A stretch of 64,000 nt of DNA, taken from the NCBI RefSeq assembly GCF_902374955.1, contig NZ_CABKRX010000085.1, positions 122,952-186,951 on the forward strand, read 5' to 3'. Shown here in pieces: positions 34,269 through 43,140 of this stretch. The position numbers and the translations under genes were made by a program. The DNA comes from Bacillus massilioanorexius. Its GTDB lineage: Bacteria > Bacillota > Bacilli > Bacillales > DSM-1321. Numbering within the stretch: position 1 is the first letter of the stretch; each line of letters begins with the position of its first letter. The notes beneath the pieces were generated by a model. That model saw only the letters and a program-made list of their open reading frames with translations, was not told the DNA's origin and made no database searches.

Positions 34269-35780
34269 GTGAATAACAAACAGAGACCAAATTCACTAAT
34301 TATGCTATTTGGAGCAACTGGTGATTTAGCTCATCGGAAATTATATCCTTCTCTTTTCCGATTATACAGTAGAAAAAAAATTAATAAACACTTTGCCGTA
34401 ATAGGTGTAGCAAGAAGAGAACTTACTATAAATCAATATCATAACATGATTAAAGAGTCTATTCTCTCAGCCGTAAAACAGATTAATCATTTAGAGTTGG
34501 AAGAATTCACTAATCATTTCTATTACCACTCTCATGATGTATCTAACTCCCAATCATATAAAGAATTGAAAGACCTTACTGAAAGAACAGAAGAAATCCA
34601 CCGATTAGATGGTAATCGCTTGTTTTATCTAGCTATGGCTCCTGAATTTTTCGGCACGATAACTGAACATTTAAAATTATCAGGATTGACAAAAACAGAA
34701 GGTTATAAACGTGTCATAATTGAAAAACCATTTGGAAAAGACTTCGAATCTGCTGAACAATTAAACACAAAGATTCGTGGCTCTTTTGAAGAAAATGAAA
34801 TATACCGAATCGACCATTATCTCGGTAAAGATATGGTGCAAAATATAGAAGTTATTCGATTTTCTAATATGATGTTTGAACCGTTGTGGAACAATCGTTA
34901 TATATCAAATATCCAAGTTACATCTAGTGAAACACTAGGTGTTGAAGAACGTGGTAGATATTATGATAAAAGTGGTGCCTTAAGAGACATGGTCCAAAAT
35001 CATATGTTACAAATGGTTGCTCTACTAGCAATGGAGCCTCCTATTTCCTTAAATACAGAAGATATTCGTAATGAAAAAATTCGTGTACTTCGATCATTGA
35101 GAACTTATTCCAATACAGAAGTGGAGAAGAATTTTGTAAGAGGACAATATGGACAAGGTGAAGTTGGTGGAGAAAAGAAAATAGACTATCGTCATGAACC
35201 AATGGTAAATGAAAACTCTAATACAGAAACGTACGTAGCTGGAAGACTCAAAATCGATAATTTCCGTTGGGCTGGTGTTCCTTTTTATATTCGAACAGGG
35301 AAAAGCATGACGGTAAAAACAACAAAAATCGTTGTTCAATTTAAAGATATTCCTATGAATCTATATTACAATCCAAGTGAAGAGTTAAGTCCAAACTTAC
35401 TCGTGATACATATTCAGCCTGAAGAAGGCATTACTCTACATCTTAATGTAAAAAACTCAGGTGGAAAAATTGTATCAACTAAACCTATTCGATTAAGCTA
35501 TAGTAAAAAAACATCCGATCAAATGAATACTCCAGAAGCATATGAAAAACTTATCTATGATGCTATGCGTGGAGATGCCACTAACTTTACGCATTGGGAT
35601 GAAGTAGCATTATCTTGGAAATTCGTAGATAACATATCAAAAATATGGAGTAATGAAAAAGAAACTAGCTTCCCGAACTATCCAGCGGGTTCTATGGGAC
35701 CTAATAGCGCAGATGATCTACTAGAATCCGACGGAAACCATTGGTGGCCTGTAGAAGAATTTGATGTAGAGACTTGCTAA
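34269..35780 (+). CDS. zwf: Glucose-6-phosphate 1-dehydrogenase
   Basis: A 503-residue NADP enzyme for the first step of the oxidative pentose phosphate pathway. It shows the N-terminal Rossmann motif GATGDLAHRKLYPSL (14-28), EKPFGKD near 156, and the active-site signature RIDHYLGKD near 178-186 with the catalytic His-Asp region. The start is GTG after ATGAGG. No gnd gene follows. A family-1 repeat is immediately downstream and may serve as terminator. Confidence 0.93.
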   Translation: MNNKQRPNSLIMLFGATGDLAHRKLYPSLFRLYSRKKINKHFAVIGVARRELTINQYHNMIKESILSAVKQINHLELEEFTNHFYYHSHDVSNSQSYKELKDLTERTEEIHRLDGNRLFYLAMAPEFFGTITEHLKLSGLTKTEGYKRVIIEKPFGKDFESAEQLNTKIRGSFEENEIYRIDHYLGKDMVQNIEVIRFSNMMFEPLWNNRYISNIQVTSSETLGVEERGRYYDKSGALRDMVQNHMLQMVALLAMEPPISLNTEDIRNEKIRVLRSLRTYSNTEVEKNFVRGQYGQGEVGGEKKIDYRHEPMVNENSNTETYVAGRLKIDNFRWAGVPFYIRTGKSMTVKTTKIVVQFKDIPMNLYYNPSEELSPNLLVIHIQPEEGITLHLNVKNSGGKIVSTKPIRLSYSKKTSDQMNTPEAYEKLIYDAMRGDATNFTHWDEVALSWKFVDNISKIWSNEKETSFPNYPAGSMGPNSADDLLESDGNHWWPVEEFDVETC

Positions 35781-35832
35781 AAAATTCATTACAGATAGTT
35801 TGAAAGCTACATATATGTGAAGAAATAGATTA

Positions 35833-36066
35833 AGGGGCCTCTGAAAAGTGATTTATCATTTTTCAGAGGCCCCTACGCTTTATTTTAACTCCATTTTTTA
35901 TCGACTATTTGATATATAGTATATTTTCATTCTAAAAAAATAATGTTACGGGCTTTGTCCTATGCATCTTTTATTTTACTCTTTAGTTGAGATAAGTAAG
36001 AATACAAAACTTACATAAAATAGAAGAGGATATCCATCGAATTTTTACTTTTTGGACACCCTCTTC
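35833..36066 (+). repeat. Dispersed hairpin-bounded repeat, family 1, copy B
   Basis: Begins with a perfect hairpin GGGGCCTCTGAAAA/TTTTCAGAGGCCCC, then the core GGGCTTTGTCCTATGCATC, and ends AGAGGATATCC...GGACACCCTCT. It matches the 16.8-kb copy over its whole length and in the same orientation. It lies 52 bp beyond the zwf stop. Confidence 0.82.
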
Positions 36067-36139
36067 TATAATTATATTTTGTCTTCTCGTCTTTCAGCCA
36101 TCAGATTATCAACAATACAAGAGTAATCATCTACTTGCA

Positions 36140-36298
36140 CTAAACATCCTGTCCTTGTTTTTTCCTAGAAAATCTCTTAAATATTTCTTTAAATGACTTT
36201 TTTTCTTTTTCACGACCATAATTAAGAAAAATATTAACACCAACTTCAACTACTATATAGAATACTAGAATAGATATAATAATCATTATTATTTTCAT
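36140..36298 (-). CDS. 52-residue single-span membrane protein, unknown
   Basis: ATG after GGAGAG. The product has a 20-residue N-terminal hydrophobic helix (MKIIMIIISILVFYIVVEVG) and a strongly basic cytoplasmic tail (YGREKEKKSFKEIFKRFSRK). Codon use is like that of its neighbours. The coding shape and RBS support it as real. No family is recognised. Confidence 0.55.
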   Translation of the reverse strand: MKIIMIIISILVFYIVVEVGVNIFLNYGREKEKKSFKEIFKRFSRKKQGQDV

Positions 36299-36483
36299 TA
36301 ATGTCTCTCCTAACAAAGAAATATTATCTTATTTCCTATCAAAAAAACTATTAAACAATAATTTTGATATAAATTCAAGACTATTAATCTATCCTATGTT
36401 TTATTAACAAAATTATGATAAAAATACTTCGTTCGCCTTCATTTTACTCATAATCAATAATAGATAAGTTAACATACAAAGTT

Positions 36484-36524
36484 AAAAGAGCCCTAAAAGT
36501 AGATCATCTACTTTTAGGGCTCTT
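36484..36524 (-). terminator. Terminator of citB
   Basis: A 20-bp perfect stem AAGAGCCCTAAAAGTAGAT and complement, followed by TTTTAAC on the minus strand. Confidence 0.85.
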
Positions 36525-36541
36525 CTATCATTTCTATAATA

Positions 36542-39268
36542 TTAAGCTTGTAGTTTCGCAGCTTGTAATTTTTCACGAAGTACCATTGGTAAGATACCAC
36601 CATGACGGTAGTAATCAATTTCAACTTCGCTATCGAAACGTACTAATGCTTCGAATTCTTTAACAGTACCATCTTCAGCAGTAGCTGTTACTTTTACATA
36701 ATCTCTTGGTTTTACAGATTCATCAACAGTAACTGCGATTGTTTCTTTACCAGTTAATCCAAGAGTATCTGCGCTTTCGCCTTCTTTAAATTGTAATGGA
36801 AGAACACCCATTAACACTAGGTTAGAACGGTGAATACGCTCGAAGCTTTCAGCGATAACTGTTTTAATTCCTAAAAGGTTAGTACCTTTCGCAGCCCAGT
36901 CACGTGAAGATCCCATACCGTAATCTTTACCAGCTAGAACAACTAAGCCAGTTCCGTCTTGTTTGTACTTCATGCAAGCATCGTAAATTGATGTAACTTC
37001 GCCAGTTGGCCAGTAAGTAGTGTATCCACCTTCTGTACCAGGAGCTACTTGGTTACGGATACGAATGTTTGCAAATGTACCTCTCATCATTACTTCGTGG
37101 TGTCCACGACGAGATCCATATGAGTTGAAATCTCTTGGTTCAACACCATTTTCACGTAGGTATAAACCTGCTGGAGTTTTGATACCAATTGATCCAGCTG
37201 GTGAAATGTGGTCAGTTGTTACTGAATCAGCAAATTTAGCTACAACACGTAAGCCATTTAGTGGTTCAACTGTACCAGCTTCTGCTTTCAATCCTTCGAA
37301 GAATGGAGGATTTGCAATGTAAGTTGATTCATTATCCCAAGTGTATAATGGATCATTACCTACTTTAATTTCATTCCAACGTTCGTTATTTGTAAATACA
37401 GTATCATATTCTTTTTTGAACAATTCAGGAGTAACTGTTTTGTTTACAACTTCTTTAATTTCTTCAGCTGTTGGCCAAATATCAGAAAGCATTACATCTT
37501 TGCCATCTTTATCTTTACCGATTGCTTGTGTAGCGAAATCAATATCAACAGTACCAGCTAGTGAATAAGCAACAACTAATGGTGGTGAAGCTAAGTAGTT
37601 ACCTTTAACTAGTGGGTGGATACGTCCTTCAAAGTTACGGTTACCTGAAAGTACTGATGTTACTAATAAATCAGAATCAGCGATTGCTTTTTCTAATTCA
37701 GGAGCTAATGGACCTGAGTTACCGATACATGTAGTACATCCGTAACCAACGATTTGGTAACCTAATTGATCTAGGTATGGTTGTAAACCAGAATCGGCTA
37801 GGTATCCTGTAACAACTTTAGAACCTGGCGCTAAAGATGTTTTAACATAAGCGGGTACTTGTAACCCTTTTTCTACTGCTTTCTTAGCAAGAAGACCTGC
37901 TCCAACTAGTACATATGGGTTAGAAGTATTTGTACAGCTTGTAATTGCAGCAATAGCAATTGCTCCTGTTTTCATTTGAACTTCTGAACCATCAGCTAGT
38001 TTAACAATAATTTCTTTTTCTTTATCAGCAGCATCAATTCCGAATCCATGAGGACCTGCTGGTGCGTTTAATGCATTATGGAATTGTTCTTTCATTTGTG
38101 ATAATGGAATTAAATCTTGTGGACGTTTTGGACCAGAAAGATTTGCTTCGATTGCTGAAAGATCAATTTCAACTACATCTGTGTAAATTGGATCTGCACT
38201 ATCAGCAGTTAAGAATAAACCATTTGCTTTGCAATATTCTTCAACAACCTTGATTTGCTCTTCATTTCTTCCTGTTAGACGCATATATGATAATGCTTCT
38301 TCATCAACTGGGAAGAAACCACAAGTAGCACCATACTCAGGAGCCATGTTTGCAACTGTTGCACGGTCTGCTAATGGAAGTGTTGTTACACCAGGGCCAA
38401 AGAACTCAACAAATTTATTTACTACACCTTTCGCACGTAACACTTGTGTTACTTTAAGAGCTAAGTCAGTAGCTGTTGCTCCACTTGGAAGTTGACCAAT
38501 AAGTTTAACACCGATAACTTCTGGAACTGGGAAGTATGAAGGTTGACCAAGCATTCCTGCTTCGGCTTCAATACCACCTACACCCCATCCTAAAACACCG
38601 ATACCATTGATCATTGTTGTATGTGAGTCAGTACCCACTAATGAATCTGGGAATGTTTCAAAAGTTCCGTCTTCATTTTCTAGAGCATGAACAACTGCTG
38701 CTAAATACTCTAAGTTAACTTGGTGAACGATACCAGTTGCAGGTGGTACTGCACGATAGTTATCAAAAGATTTTTGCGCCCAGCTTAGGAACTGATAACG
38801 CTCATTATTACGTTCGAATTCATAATTCATGTTAACTTTTAATGAATCAGCAGTACCAGCTTTATCAACTTGCACTGAGTGGTCAATAACTAGGTCAACA
38901 GGAATTAAAGGATTAATTTGTTCAGGGTCTCCACCAAGGTCAGCCATTGCTTTTCTCATTGAAGCAAGGTCAACTACTGCTGGAACACCAGTAAAGTCTT
39001 GTAAAATTACACGAGAAGGTTTAAAAGGTACATCAATATTTTGAACTTCGCTAGTTCCCCATTTTGCTAAGTTTTCAACATGTTCCTTTGTAATTACTCG
39101 GCCATCTTCTTGACGTAATACAGATTCAAGAAGAACTTTAATTGAATAAGGTAATTTAGAAACTGCGCCGATTCCTGCTTCTTCTAATGCACCTAAACGG
39201 TAATAGTTGTAGCTTTTTCCGTTCGCATTGAAAGAAGAGCGCGCTTTAAAAATATCATTTTTTGCCAT
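36542..39268 (-). CDS. citB: Aconitate hydratase (aconitase, RNA-binding trigger enzyme)
   Basis: A 908-residue aconitase A/IRP1-type enzyme converting citrate to isocitrate in the TCA cycle. The [4Fe-4S] cysteines are in TSCTNTSNP and GYGCTTCIGNSGP. Substrate-site motifs SLVGTDSHTTMINGIGV and GMGSSRDWAAKG are intact. The length matches B. subtilis CitB (909), which also binds iron-responsive RNA elements. A CcpC-type dyad lies upstream (39478-39492). RBS GGGGGAACGTG. Confidence 0.95.
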   Translation of the reverse strand: MAKNDIFKARSSFNANGKSYNYYRLGALEEAGIGAVSKLPYSIKVLLESVLRQEDGRVITKEHVENLAKWGTSEVQNIDVPFKPSRVILQDFTGVPAVVDLASMRKAMADLGGDPEQINPLIPVDLVIDHSVQVDKAGTADSLKVNMNYEFERNNERYQFLSWAQKSFDNYRAVPPATGIVHQVNLEYLAAVVHALENEDGTFETFPDSLVGTDSHTTMINGIGVLGWGVGGIEAEAGMLGQPSYFPVPEVIGVKLIGQLPSGATATDLALKVTQVLRAKGVVNKFVEFFGPGVTTLPLADRATVANMAPEYGATCGFFPVDEEALSYMRLTGRNEEQIKVVEEYCKANGLFLTADSADPIYTDVVEIDLSAIEANLSGPKRPQDLIPLSQMKEQFHNALNAPAGPHGFGIDAADKEKEIIVKLADGSEVQMKTGAIAIAAITSCTNTSNPYVLVGAGLLAKKAVEKGLQVPAYVKTSLAPGSKVVTGYLADSGLQPYLDQLGYQIVGYGCTTCIGNSGPLAPELEKAIADSDLLVTSVLSGNRNFEGRIHPLVKGNYLASPPLVVAYSLAGTVDIDFATQAIGKDKDGKDVMLSDIWPTAEEIKEVVNKTVTPELFKKEYDTVFTNNERWNEIKVGNDPLYTWDNESTYIANPPFFEGLKAEAGTVEPLNGLRVVAKFADSVTTDHISPAGSIGIKTPAGLYLRENGVEPRDFNSYGSRRGHHEVMMRGTFANIRIRNQVAPGTEGGYTTYWPTGEVTSIYDACMKYKQDGTGLVVLAGKDYGMGSSRDWAAKGTNLLGIKTVIAESFERIHRSNLVLMGVLPLQFKEGESADTLGLTGKETIAVTVDESVKPRDYVKVTATAEDGTVKEFEALVRFDSEVEIDYYRHGGILPMVLREKLQAAKLQA

Positions 39269-39425
39269 TACACGTTCCCCCTCTTTTCTTCCTTAATTAT
39301 AATAAATAGCCATAGAAATTCCGCTCGACAAACACTTTGCCCAGCTCTACTTTAACTATAAAGGAAAAAAACGAATATGTCGAAAAGTATGAATATTTAT
39401 TTTATCTTACTTCCCTTTCATATAC

Positions 39426-39492
39426 ATTTTACAAAAATAAACATCATGAGTAAATTACAAGAAAGTTATTGTTAATGATAAGTATTTCTTAT
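39426..39492 (-). promoter_or_regulatory. citB promoter region with CcpC-type dyad
   Basis: The dyad ATAA-N7-TTAT (ATAAGTATTTCTTAT, 39478-39492) is the known CcpC box of B. subtilis citB. On the minus strand TTTACT and TAAAAT spaced 17 bp give a promoter whose start falls near 39419. The dyad centre is then about 66 bp upstream, as in B. subtilis. CcpC would repress citB until citrate accumulates. Confidence 0.6.
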
Positions 39493-39646
39493 AGTAAATA
39501 ATTGACTAAATTATGAACCTTGATATTACTGCATTTTTCAGTGGATCAATTGAGAAACATTTTCATTTATAAATAAATATTATTATTTTTATAAAATAAA
39601 TAATTAGGGGAAAATAAGCTAAATAAGTAGAATTGAGGTGATTAAA

Positions 39647-39796
39647 TTGGTGAAAAAAAAGGCGAATCATGTCAGACCAGGTATGAATGCAGCATCTGCT
39701 CAAGGAACTGGAGCTGGTTACAATGAGGAATATGCAAATGAGCCATTAACCGCTGTACAAAGACAAAATAATAAAAAACGTAAAAAGAATCAATAG
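39647..39796 (+). CDS. sspO: Small acid-soluble spore protein O
   Basis: A 49-residue protein starting at TTG after GAGGTG. The sequence reads MVKKKANHVRPGMNAASAQG, TGAGYNEEYANEPLTAVQRQ, NNKKRKKNQ. The KANHV...GMN, GAGY and RQNNKKRK segments match SspO (CotK) of B. subtilis as recalled. It is a minor spore-core protein made under sigma-G. It is divergent from citB. Unlike B. subtilis, sspP does not follow directly but lies 6.8 kb away. Confidence 0.9.
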   Translation: MVKKKANHVRPGMNAASAQGTGAGYNEEYANEPLTAVQRQNNKKRKKNQ

Positions 39797-39940
39797 CAGT
39801 AGCTTTAGTATCATATTCTGTCTTCTTATTCTTAATATCGACCATTAAAGTACACGGACGACAAACAAATCTAAAGATTCTACAAATCGCCAAATTTAGA
39901 CAGAATGATTGTTAGGTTCTTGCAAATCGCTACGTACAAA

Positions 39941-39978
39941 TAATTAGAAGGAAGCCATACTAGCCTCCTTCTAATTAT
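39941..39978 (-). terminator. Terminator of the GntR-ABC operon
   Basis: TAATTAGAAGGA pairs with TCCTTCTAATTA eight bases after the permease stop. Confidence 0.75.
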
Positions 39979-39985
39979 AGAACCA

Positions 39986-40609
39986 TTACAGTTCTTTTTT
40001 TTTGTAAATTTCTAATGAAATAAAATATGAAACAAAAAGAACGATTACAAGGAAAATAGGAGATAGTTTAAGTAACAGCATAAATTGTTCATCGGTCGGC
40101 ATAAGAACTCCTATTTTTGAGAGAGCAAAAAGAAGGATGGACGGCAAACCAATCACTACTACGATCATGATTCTCGCTTTCTCAACCCCATATTTATAAA
40201 TAAGAGGTAATAATGCGCTTATAAATAGTGTTGCAATCACAAATAAACAATATGAAATGACTAATTGTTCTTTAAAACTCGTTATATCTTTGATAAAAAC
40301 GATTAAACCACCAGCAACTATAGAAAATAATGTCCCTCCTATTGCCAATAACATCGCCAGTATATATTTACTCAACACCATTTCTTTACGAGTAATAGGT
40401 AGAGATAATGCATAATTATCCCATTTTGCAAGATTATCATATGAGAAAGAAGTGATTGAAATCATTGTAAAAAAAAGCACAATAGCACCACTAATAAAGC
40501 CTGGATCATCCATAGTAAAGGAAAGCGCGGAATAAAACACTATAAAAATAAGCATTGTCATCGCATATTTTCGCAAATTTAAAATGTCCTTAATCAATAA
40601 TCCAGTCAT
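39986..40609 (-). CDS. ABC-2 type transporter permease
   Basis: A 207-residue membrane protein with six helices, of the YtrC/DUF-type ABC-2 permeases paired with a YtrB-like ATPase. It shows an N-terminal cytoplasmic start LLIKDILNLRKYAMTM and the motif DNYALSLPITRKEMVLSKY that is typical of these exporters. Its ATG overlaps the ATPase stop as ATGA. With the ATPase it probably acts on an antibiotic, peptide or lipid; the specificity is unknown. Confidence 0.85.
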   Translation of the reverse strand: MTGLLIKDILNLRKYAMTMLIFIVFYSALSFTMDDPGFISGAIVLFFTMISITSFSYDNLAKWDNYALSLPITRKEMVLSKYILAMLLAIGGTLFSIVAGGLIVFIKDITSFKEQLVISYCLFVIATLFISALLPLIYKYGVEKARIMIVVVIGLPSILLFALSKIGVLMPTDEQFMLLLKLSPIFLVIVLFVSYFISLEIYKKKEL

Positions 40610-41466
40610 TTTTGCTCACCTCTTACATGAAATAACATAATTTCTTCTATGTTTGTTGTATCTATAACGGCTTTTGGATATTTTCTGTGCATTTGCTCCT
40701 TATTTTTAACTAAAACTTCATAGCCAAATTGACCTTTCCGATAGCCAATTATATCTTCTAAATCTATATCCTCGAATTCACCCTTACCACATTTTAACAA
40801 ACCATAATTATACATTAATTCATCCTTTGATTCACTAAAGATAATCTTACCGTTATGAATATATGTGATATAATCGGCTACTTTCTCTAAATCACTCGTA
40901 ATATGAGAAGATAATAGAATAGATTTTTCTTCATCTTGAATAAAGTCTAAAAACACATCTAATATTTCATTTCTAACGACAGGGTCAAGGCCACTTGTAG
41001 CTTCATCTAATATAAGAAGTTTCGGATGATGTGATAAAGCTGTTGCAATAGATAGCTTCATTTTCATTCCTTTGGAAAATTCCTTTACCGTCTTATTTCT
41101 AGGTAAATTAAATTTGTTTATGTATTGATTGTAGAGCTCCTCATCCCAATTACTAAAAACCTTATCTAGAATCTTAGAAATATCTCCAACTTTTAAATTA
41201 TCATGAAAATAACTTTCATCAAAAACGACACCAATCTGTTCCTTGATTTTTTTCTCATGCTTAATATGATCTAATCCAAATAATTGGATCGAACCATTAT
41301 CCATCTTAATTAAATTCAAAATTAATTTGATAGTAGTTGTTTTACCAGCGCCATTCTCACCAACAAATCCCATTATGCTCCCTTTAGGTAAGGTAAAGTT
41401 CAAGTCTTTAATAGCAAATTCTCCATAATTTTTTGTTACATGTTCTACTTCTAAGATAGCATCCAT
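40606..41466 (-). CDS. ABC transporter ATP-binding protein
   Basis: A 286-residue ATPase. Walker A is GENGAGKTT (about 35-43), the signature EFSKGMKMKLSIATAL (about 133-148) is a KG variant of LSGGQ, Walker B is KLLILDEATSGLD, and the H-loop is LLSSHI. A C-terminal extension follows. Of the YtrB/BcrA type, it is encoded between a GntR regulator (3-nt gap) and the permease (4-nt overlap). Confidence 0.92.
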   Translation of the reverse strand: MDAILEVEHVTKNYGEFAIKDLNFTLPKGSIMGFVGENGAGKTTTIKLILNLIKMDNGSIQLFGLDHIKHEKKIKEQIGVVFDESYFHDNLKVGDISKILDKVFSNWDEELYNQYINKFNLPRNKTVKEFSKGMKMKLSIATALSHHPKLLILDEATSGLDPVVRNEILDVFLDFIQDEEKSILLSSHITSDLEKVADYITYIHNGKIIFSESKDELMYNYGLLKCGKGEFEDIDLEDIIGYRKGQFGYEVLVKNKEQMHRKYPKAVIDTTNIEEIMLFHVRGEQK

Positions 41467-41469
41467 CTG

Positions 41470-41844
41470 TTACTCCTCCTCATAAAGCATATTGACTATT
41501 TCTTGAAGTTCATCGATTGTAATTCCGCTACTTTTTGCAACATTTACGGCTTTTACTAAGTATTCCTCAACAATTCTAAGCTGTTCTTCTTTTACAAATT
41601 CAATATTTTTTCCAGCTACAAAGCTTCCTTTACCTTGAACCGTTTCAATAAAACCATCACGTTCCAAATCTTCGTAAGCTCGCTTCGTCGTTATAACACT
41701 TACCCGTAATTCTTTTGCTAACAAGCGCATGGATGGGAGTGCATCCCCTTCATTAAGAATACCTGTCATAATAAAATTTTTAATTTGCGAGGAAATCTGT
41801 TCATATATTGGTTTCGAATTTGAATTACTAATTATGATATCCAT
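41470..41844 (-). CDS. GntR-family regulator (YtrA subfamily)
   Basis: A 124-residue regulator with the GntR winged helix: PIYEQISSQIKNFIMTG, then LPSMRLLAKELRVSVITTKR and the wing FIETVQGKGSFVAG. The short C-terminal dimerisation tail is characteristic of the YtrA subfamily. It heads the ABC transporter operon and presumably represses it until a cell-wall antibiotic signal is present. RBS GGTGATT. Confidence 0.9.
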   Translation of the reverse strand: MDIIISNSNSKPIYEQISSQIKNFIMTGILNEGDALPSMRLLAKELRVSVITTKRAYEDLERDGFIETVQGKGSFVAGKNIEFVKEEQLRIVEEYLVKAVNVAKSSGITIDELQEIVNMLYEEE

Positions 41845-42000
41845 TTAATCACCACACATCATATTGTATATATAGTATATACACAATATCTCATTATATA
41901 TACACAAAGTCAACAGCAACACGAGATAATCTTTTAAAACGAGTATAAATAGCTGATTATTTACTCATATATATCAACAATTCAAATATTGAAAATGATA

Positions 42001-42062
42001 TTATCAGTATCATTTTTAATAAATATAATATATAATCAACATATATTTTAGTAACTAAAATA
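42001..42062 (+). promoter_or_regulatory. Promoter and MarR palindrome of the marR-like gene
   Basis: TTATCA and TATAAT are 17 bp apart (42001-42006, 42024-42029). A 19-bp perfect palindrome TATTTTAGTAACTAAAATA (42044-42062) follows, overlapping the expected start of transcription. A nearly identical element precedes the DUF4097 gene. Confidence 0.65.
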
Positions 42063-42078
42063 AAAAGGGATGAACAAG

Positions 42079-42492
42079 ATGAATAAAACTACAGAAGAAA
42101 ACATACAAAATGTAGTTGATGAAATGTTTAAACTTCAAAAGAAATCAAATGAATTCATTAAACTCCTCACGCATGATGACACTCTTTCAGAAAATCTTAT
42201 TCTATTATTACTAAAGCTTAAGCTATATGGACATATGAAAATCACTGAAATTGCAGAAGGTTTTATGTTAACTCCTGGGGCGGCAACAAATATGTGCGAC
42301 AAACTAGAGGAACTACAATTAGTAGAACGAGTAAGGATTAAAGATGATCGAAGGGTCGTAAGAGTCTCACTTACTAATGAAGGTGAAACAAAAATAGCTA
42401 GCATTTTTTCAAAGTTCTCAGATGAACAACTAATGAACATTTCAGATATTTTAAAAGACATTAATAAAGTATTTGATAAAATTACAAAATAA
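42079..42492 (+). CDS. MarR-family transcriptional regulator
   Basis: A 137-residue regulator with the MarR wHTH: HMKITEIAEGFMLTPGAATN (recognition region), MCDKLEELQLVER and wing RIKDDRRVVRVSLT, flanked by dimerisation helices. The ATG nine bases after AAAGGG is preferred over an ATG nine bases earlier that overlaps it. A palindrome upstream suggests autorepression. The DUF4097 gene 650 bp downstream has the same element, so it is a likely target. Confidence 0.88.
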   Translation: MNKTTEENIQNVVDEMFKLQKKSNEFIKLLTHDDTLSENLILLLLKLKLYGHMKITEIAEGFMLTPGAATNMCDKLEELQLVERVRIKDDRRVVRVSLTNEGETKIASIFSKFSDEQLMNISDILKDINKVFDKITK

Positions 42493-42649
42493 ACTGTAAA
42501 CAAATCAAATAGAACGTTTGGTTAACATCATTCATTTTCTGTCATTAGCTTACCAATTGTTCATTGTTTTTAAATTGCCATGTAAGCTTAAATGATAAAC
42601 ATTCTTAGCATATTAACTGTTATCGGTTTGCTTCAGACTGTAGAAAAAA

Positions 42650-42738
42650 CGTTGATTTCCGCTGCGAGCGGACGCTTTCCTTGGGCGGGGCCGAGCCGCT
42701 TTTCCCGTAGGAGTCGCCGCTCTCCACTCCAATCAACT
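42650..42738. repeat. GC-rich palindromic Bacillaceae-type intergenic repeat
   Basis: About 89 bp much richer in GC than its surroundings. It runs CGTTGATTTCCGCTGCGAG ... GCGGGGCCGAGCCGC ... CTCCACTCCAATCAACT. The ends are imperfect inverted repeats (GTTGATTtCcGcTGcGAGCGG against GTTGATTgGaGtGGaGAGCGG). I recall similar elements across Bacillaceae genomes. This copy looks shorter than usual, lacking the central part. Confidence 0.65.
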
Positions 42739-42799
42739 GAATGCGTAAAAGAACCTTACAAGATTTTCGTATAAGATCCATACTGGCGATATTTATTTT

Positions 42800-42885
42800 T
42801 ACTACAAGAAATTTTAAATGGCTGGCTACTTTCACAGGAAAACGGAGCTAATATTGTTGAAAATTACTTAAAAAGTACATCATAA
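42800..42885 (+). pseudogene. Unidentified C-terminal gene remnant
   Basis: After the GC-rich repeat, a frame reads LQEILNGWLLSQENGANIVE, NYLKSTS, stop. A terminator hairpin follows at 42932-42969. There is no start codon in frame. It may be the end of a gene whose front was lost when the repeat inserted. Not recognised. Confidence 0.25.
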
Positions 42886-42931
42886 AGAACTTACATCTTC
42901 CGTTTTTCTATTTACAAATACAAATAATGAC

Positions 42932-42969
42932 AAAAGACATGAAGAGAAAATTATTTTCATGTCTTTTTG
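42932..42969 (+). terminator. Intrinsic terminator
   Basis: AAAAGACATGAA pairs with TTTCATGTCTTTTT. It follows the small gene remnant rather than an intact gene. Confidence 0.7.
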
Positions 42970-43058
42970 TATACATTCTGAAGCAAATCATATTGATTTG
43001 CTTTTTTATATGTATAAATACAATTTGTTCAAAATTAGTCGACACACGATGATCCATA

Positions 43059-43116
43059 TTGACAGATTATTAAAACAAATATATATTATAATAACTAAAT
43101 GTTTTAATTACTAAAA
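43059..43116 (+). promoter_or_regulatory. Promoter and MarR-like operator of the DUF4097 gene
   Basis: TTGACA (43059-43064) and TATATT (43082-43087) are spaced 17 bp. The element TTTTAATTACTAAAA (43102-43116) has one mismatch from the perfect palindrome upstream of the marR-like gene and overlaps the expected transcription start. Confidence 0.6.
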
Positions 43117-43140
43117 TATTTAATAAGGGAGGTAATTATT

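Noticed and set aside
37020..39044. Several plus-strand frames inside citB
   Set aside because: They lie wholly within a conserved 908-codon aconitase gene on the other strand and have no RBS or recognisable product.
41990..42014. Fur box upstream of the marR-like gene (AAAATGATA-N7-TATCATTTT)
   Set aside because: It is an inverted repeat resembling part of a Fur site but does not fit the 7-1-7 pattern well, and no iron genes are nearby.
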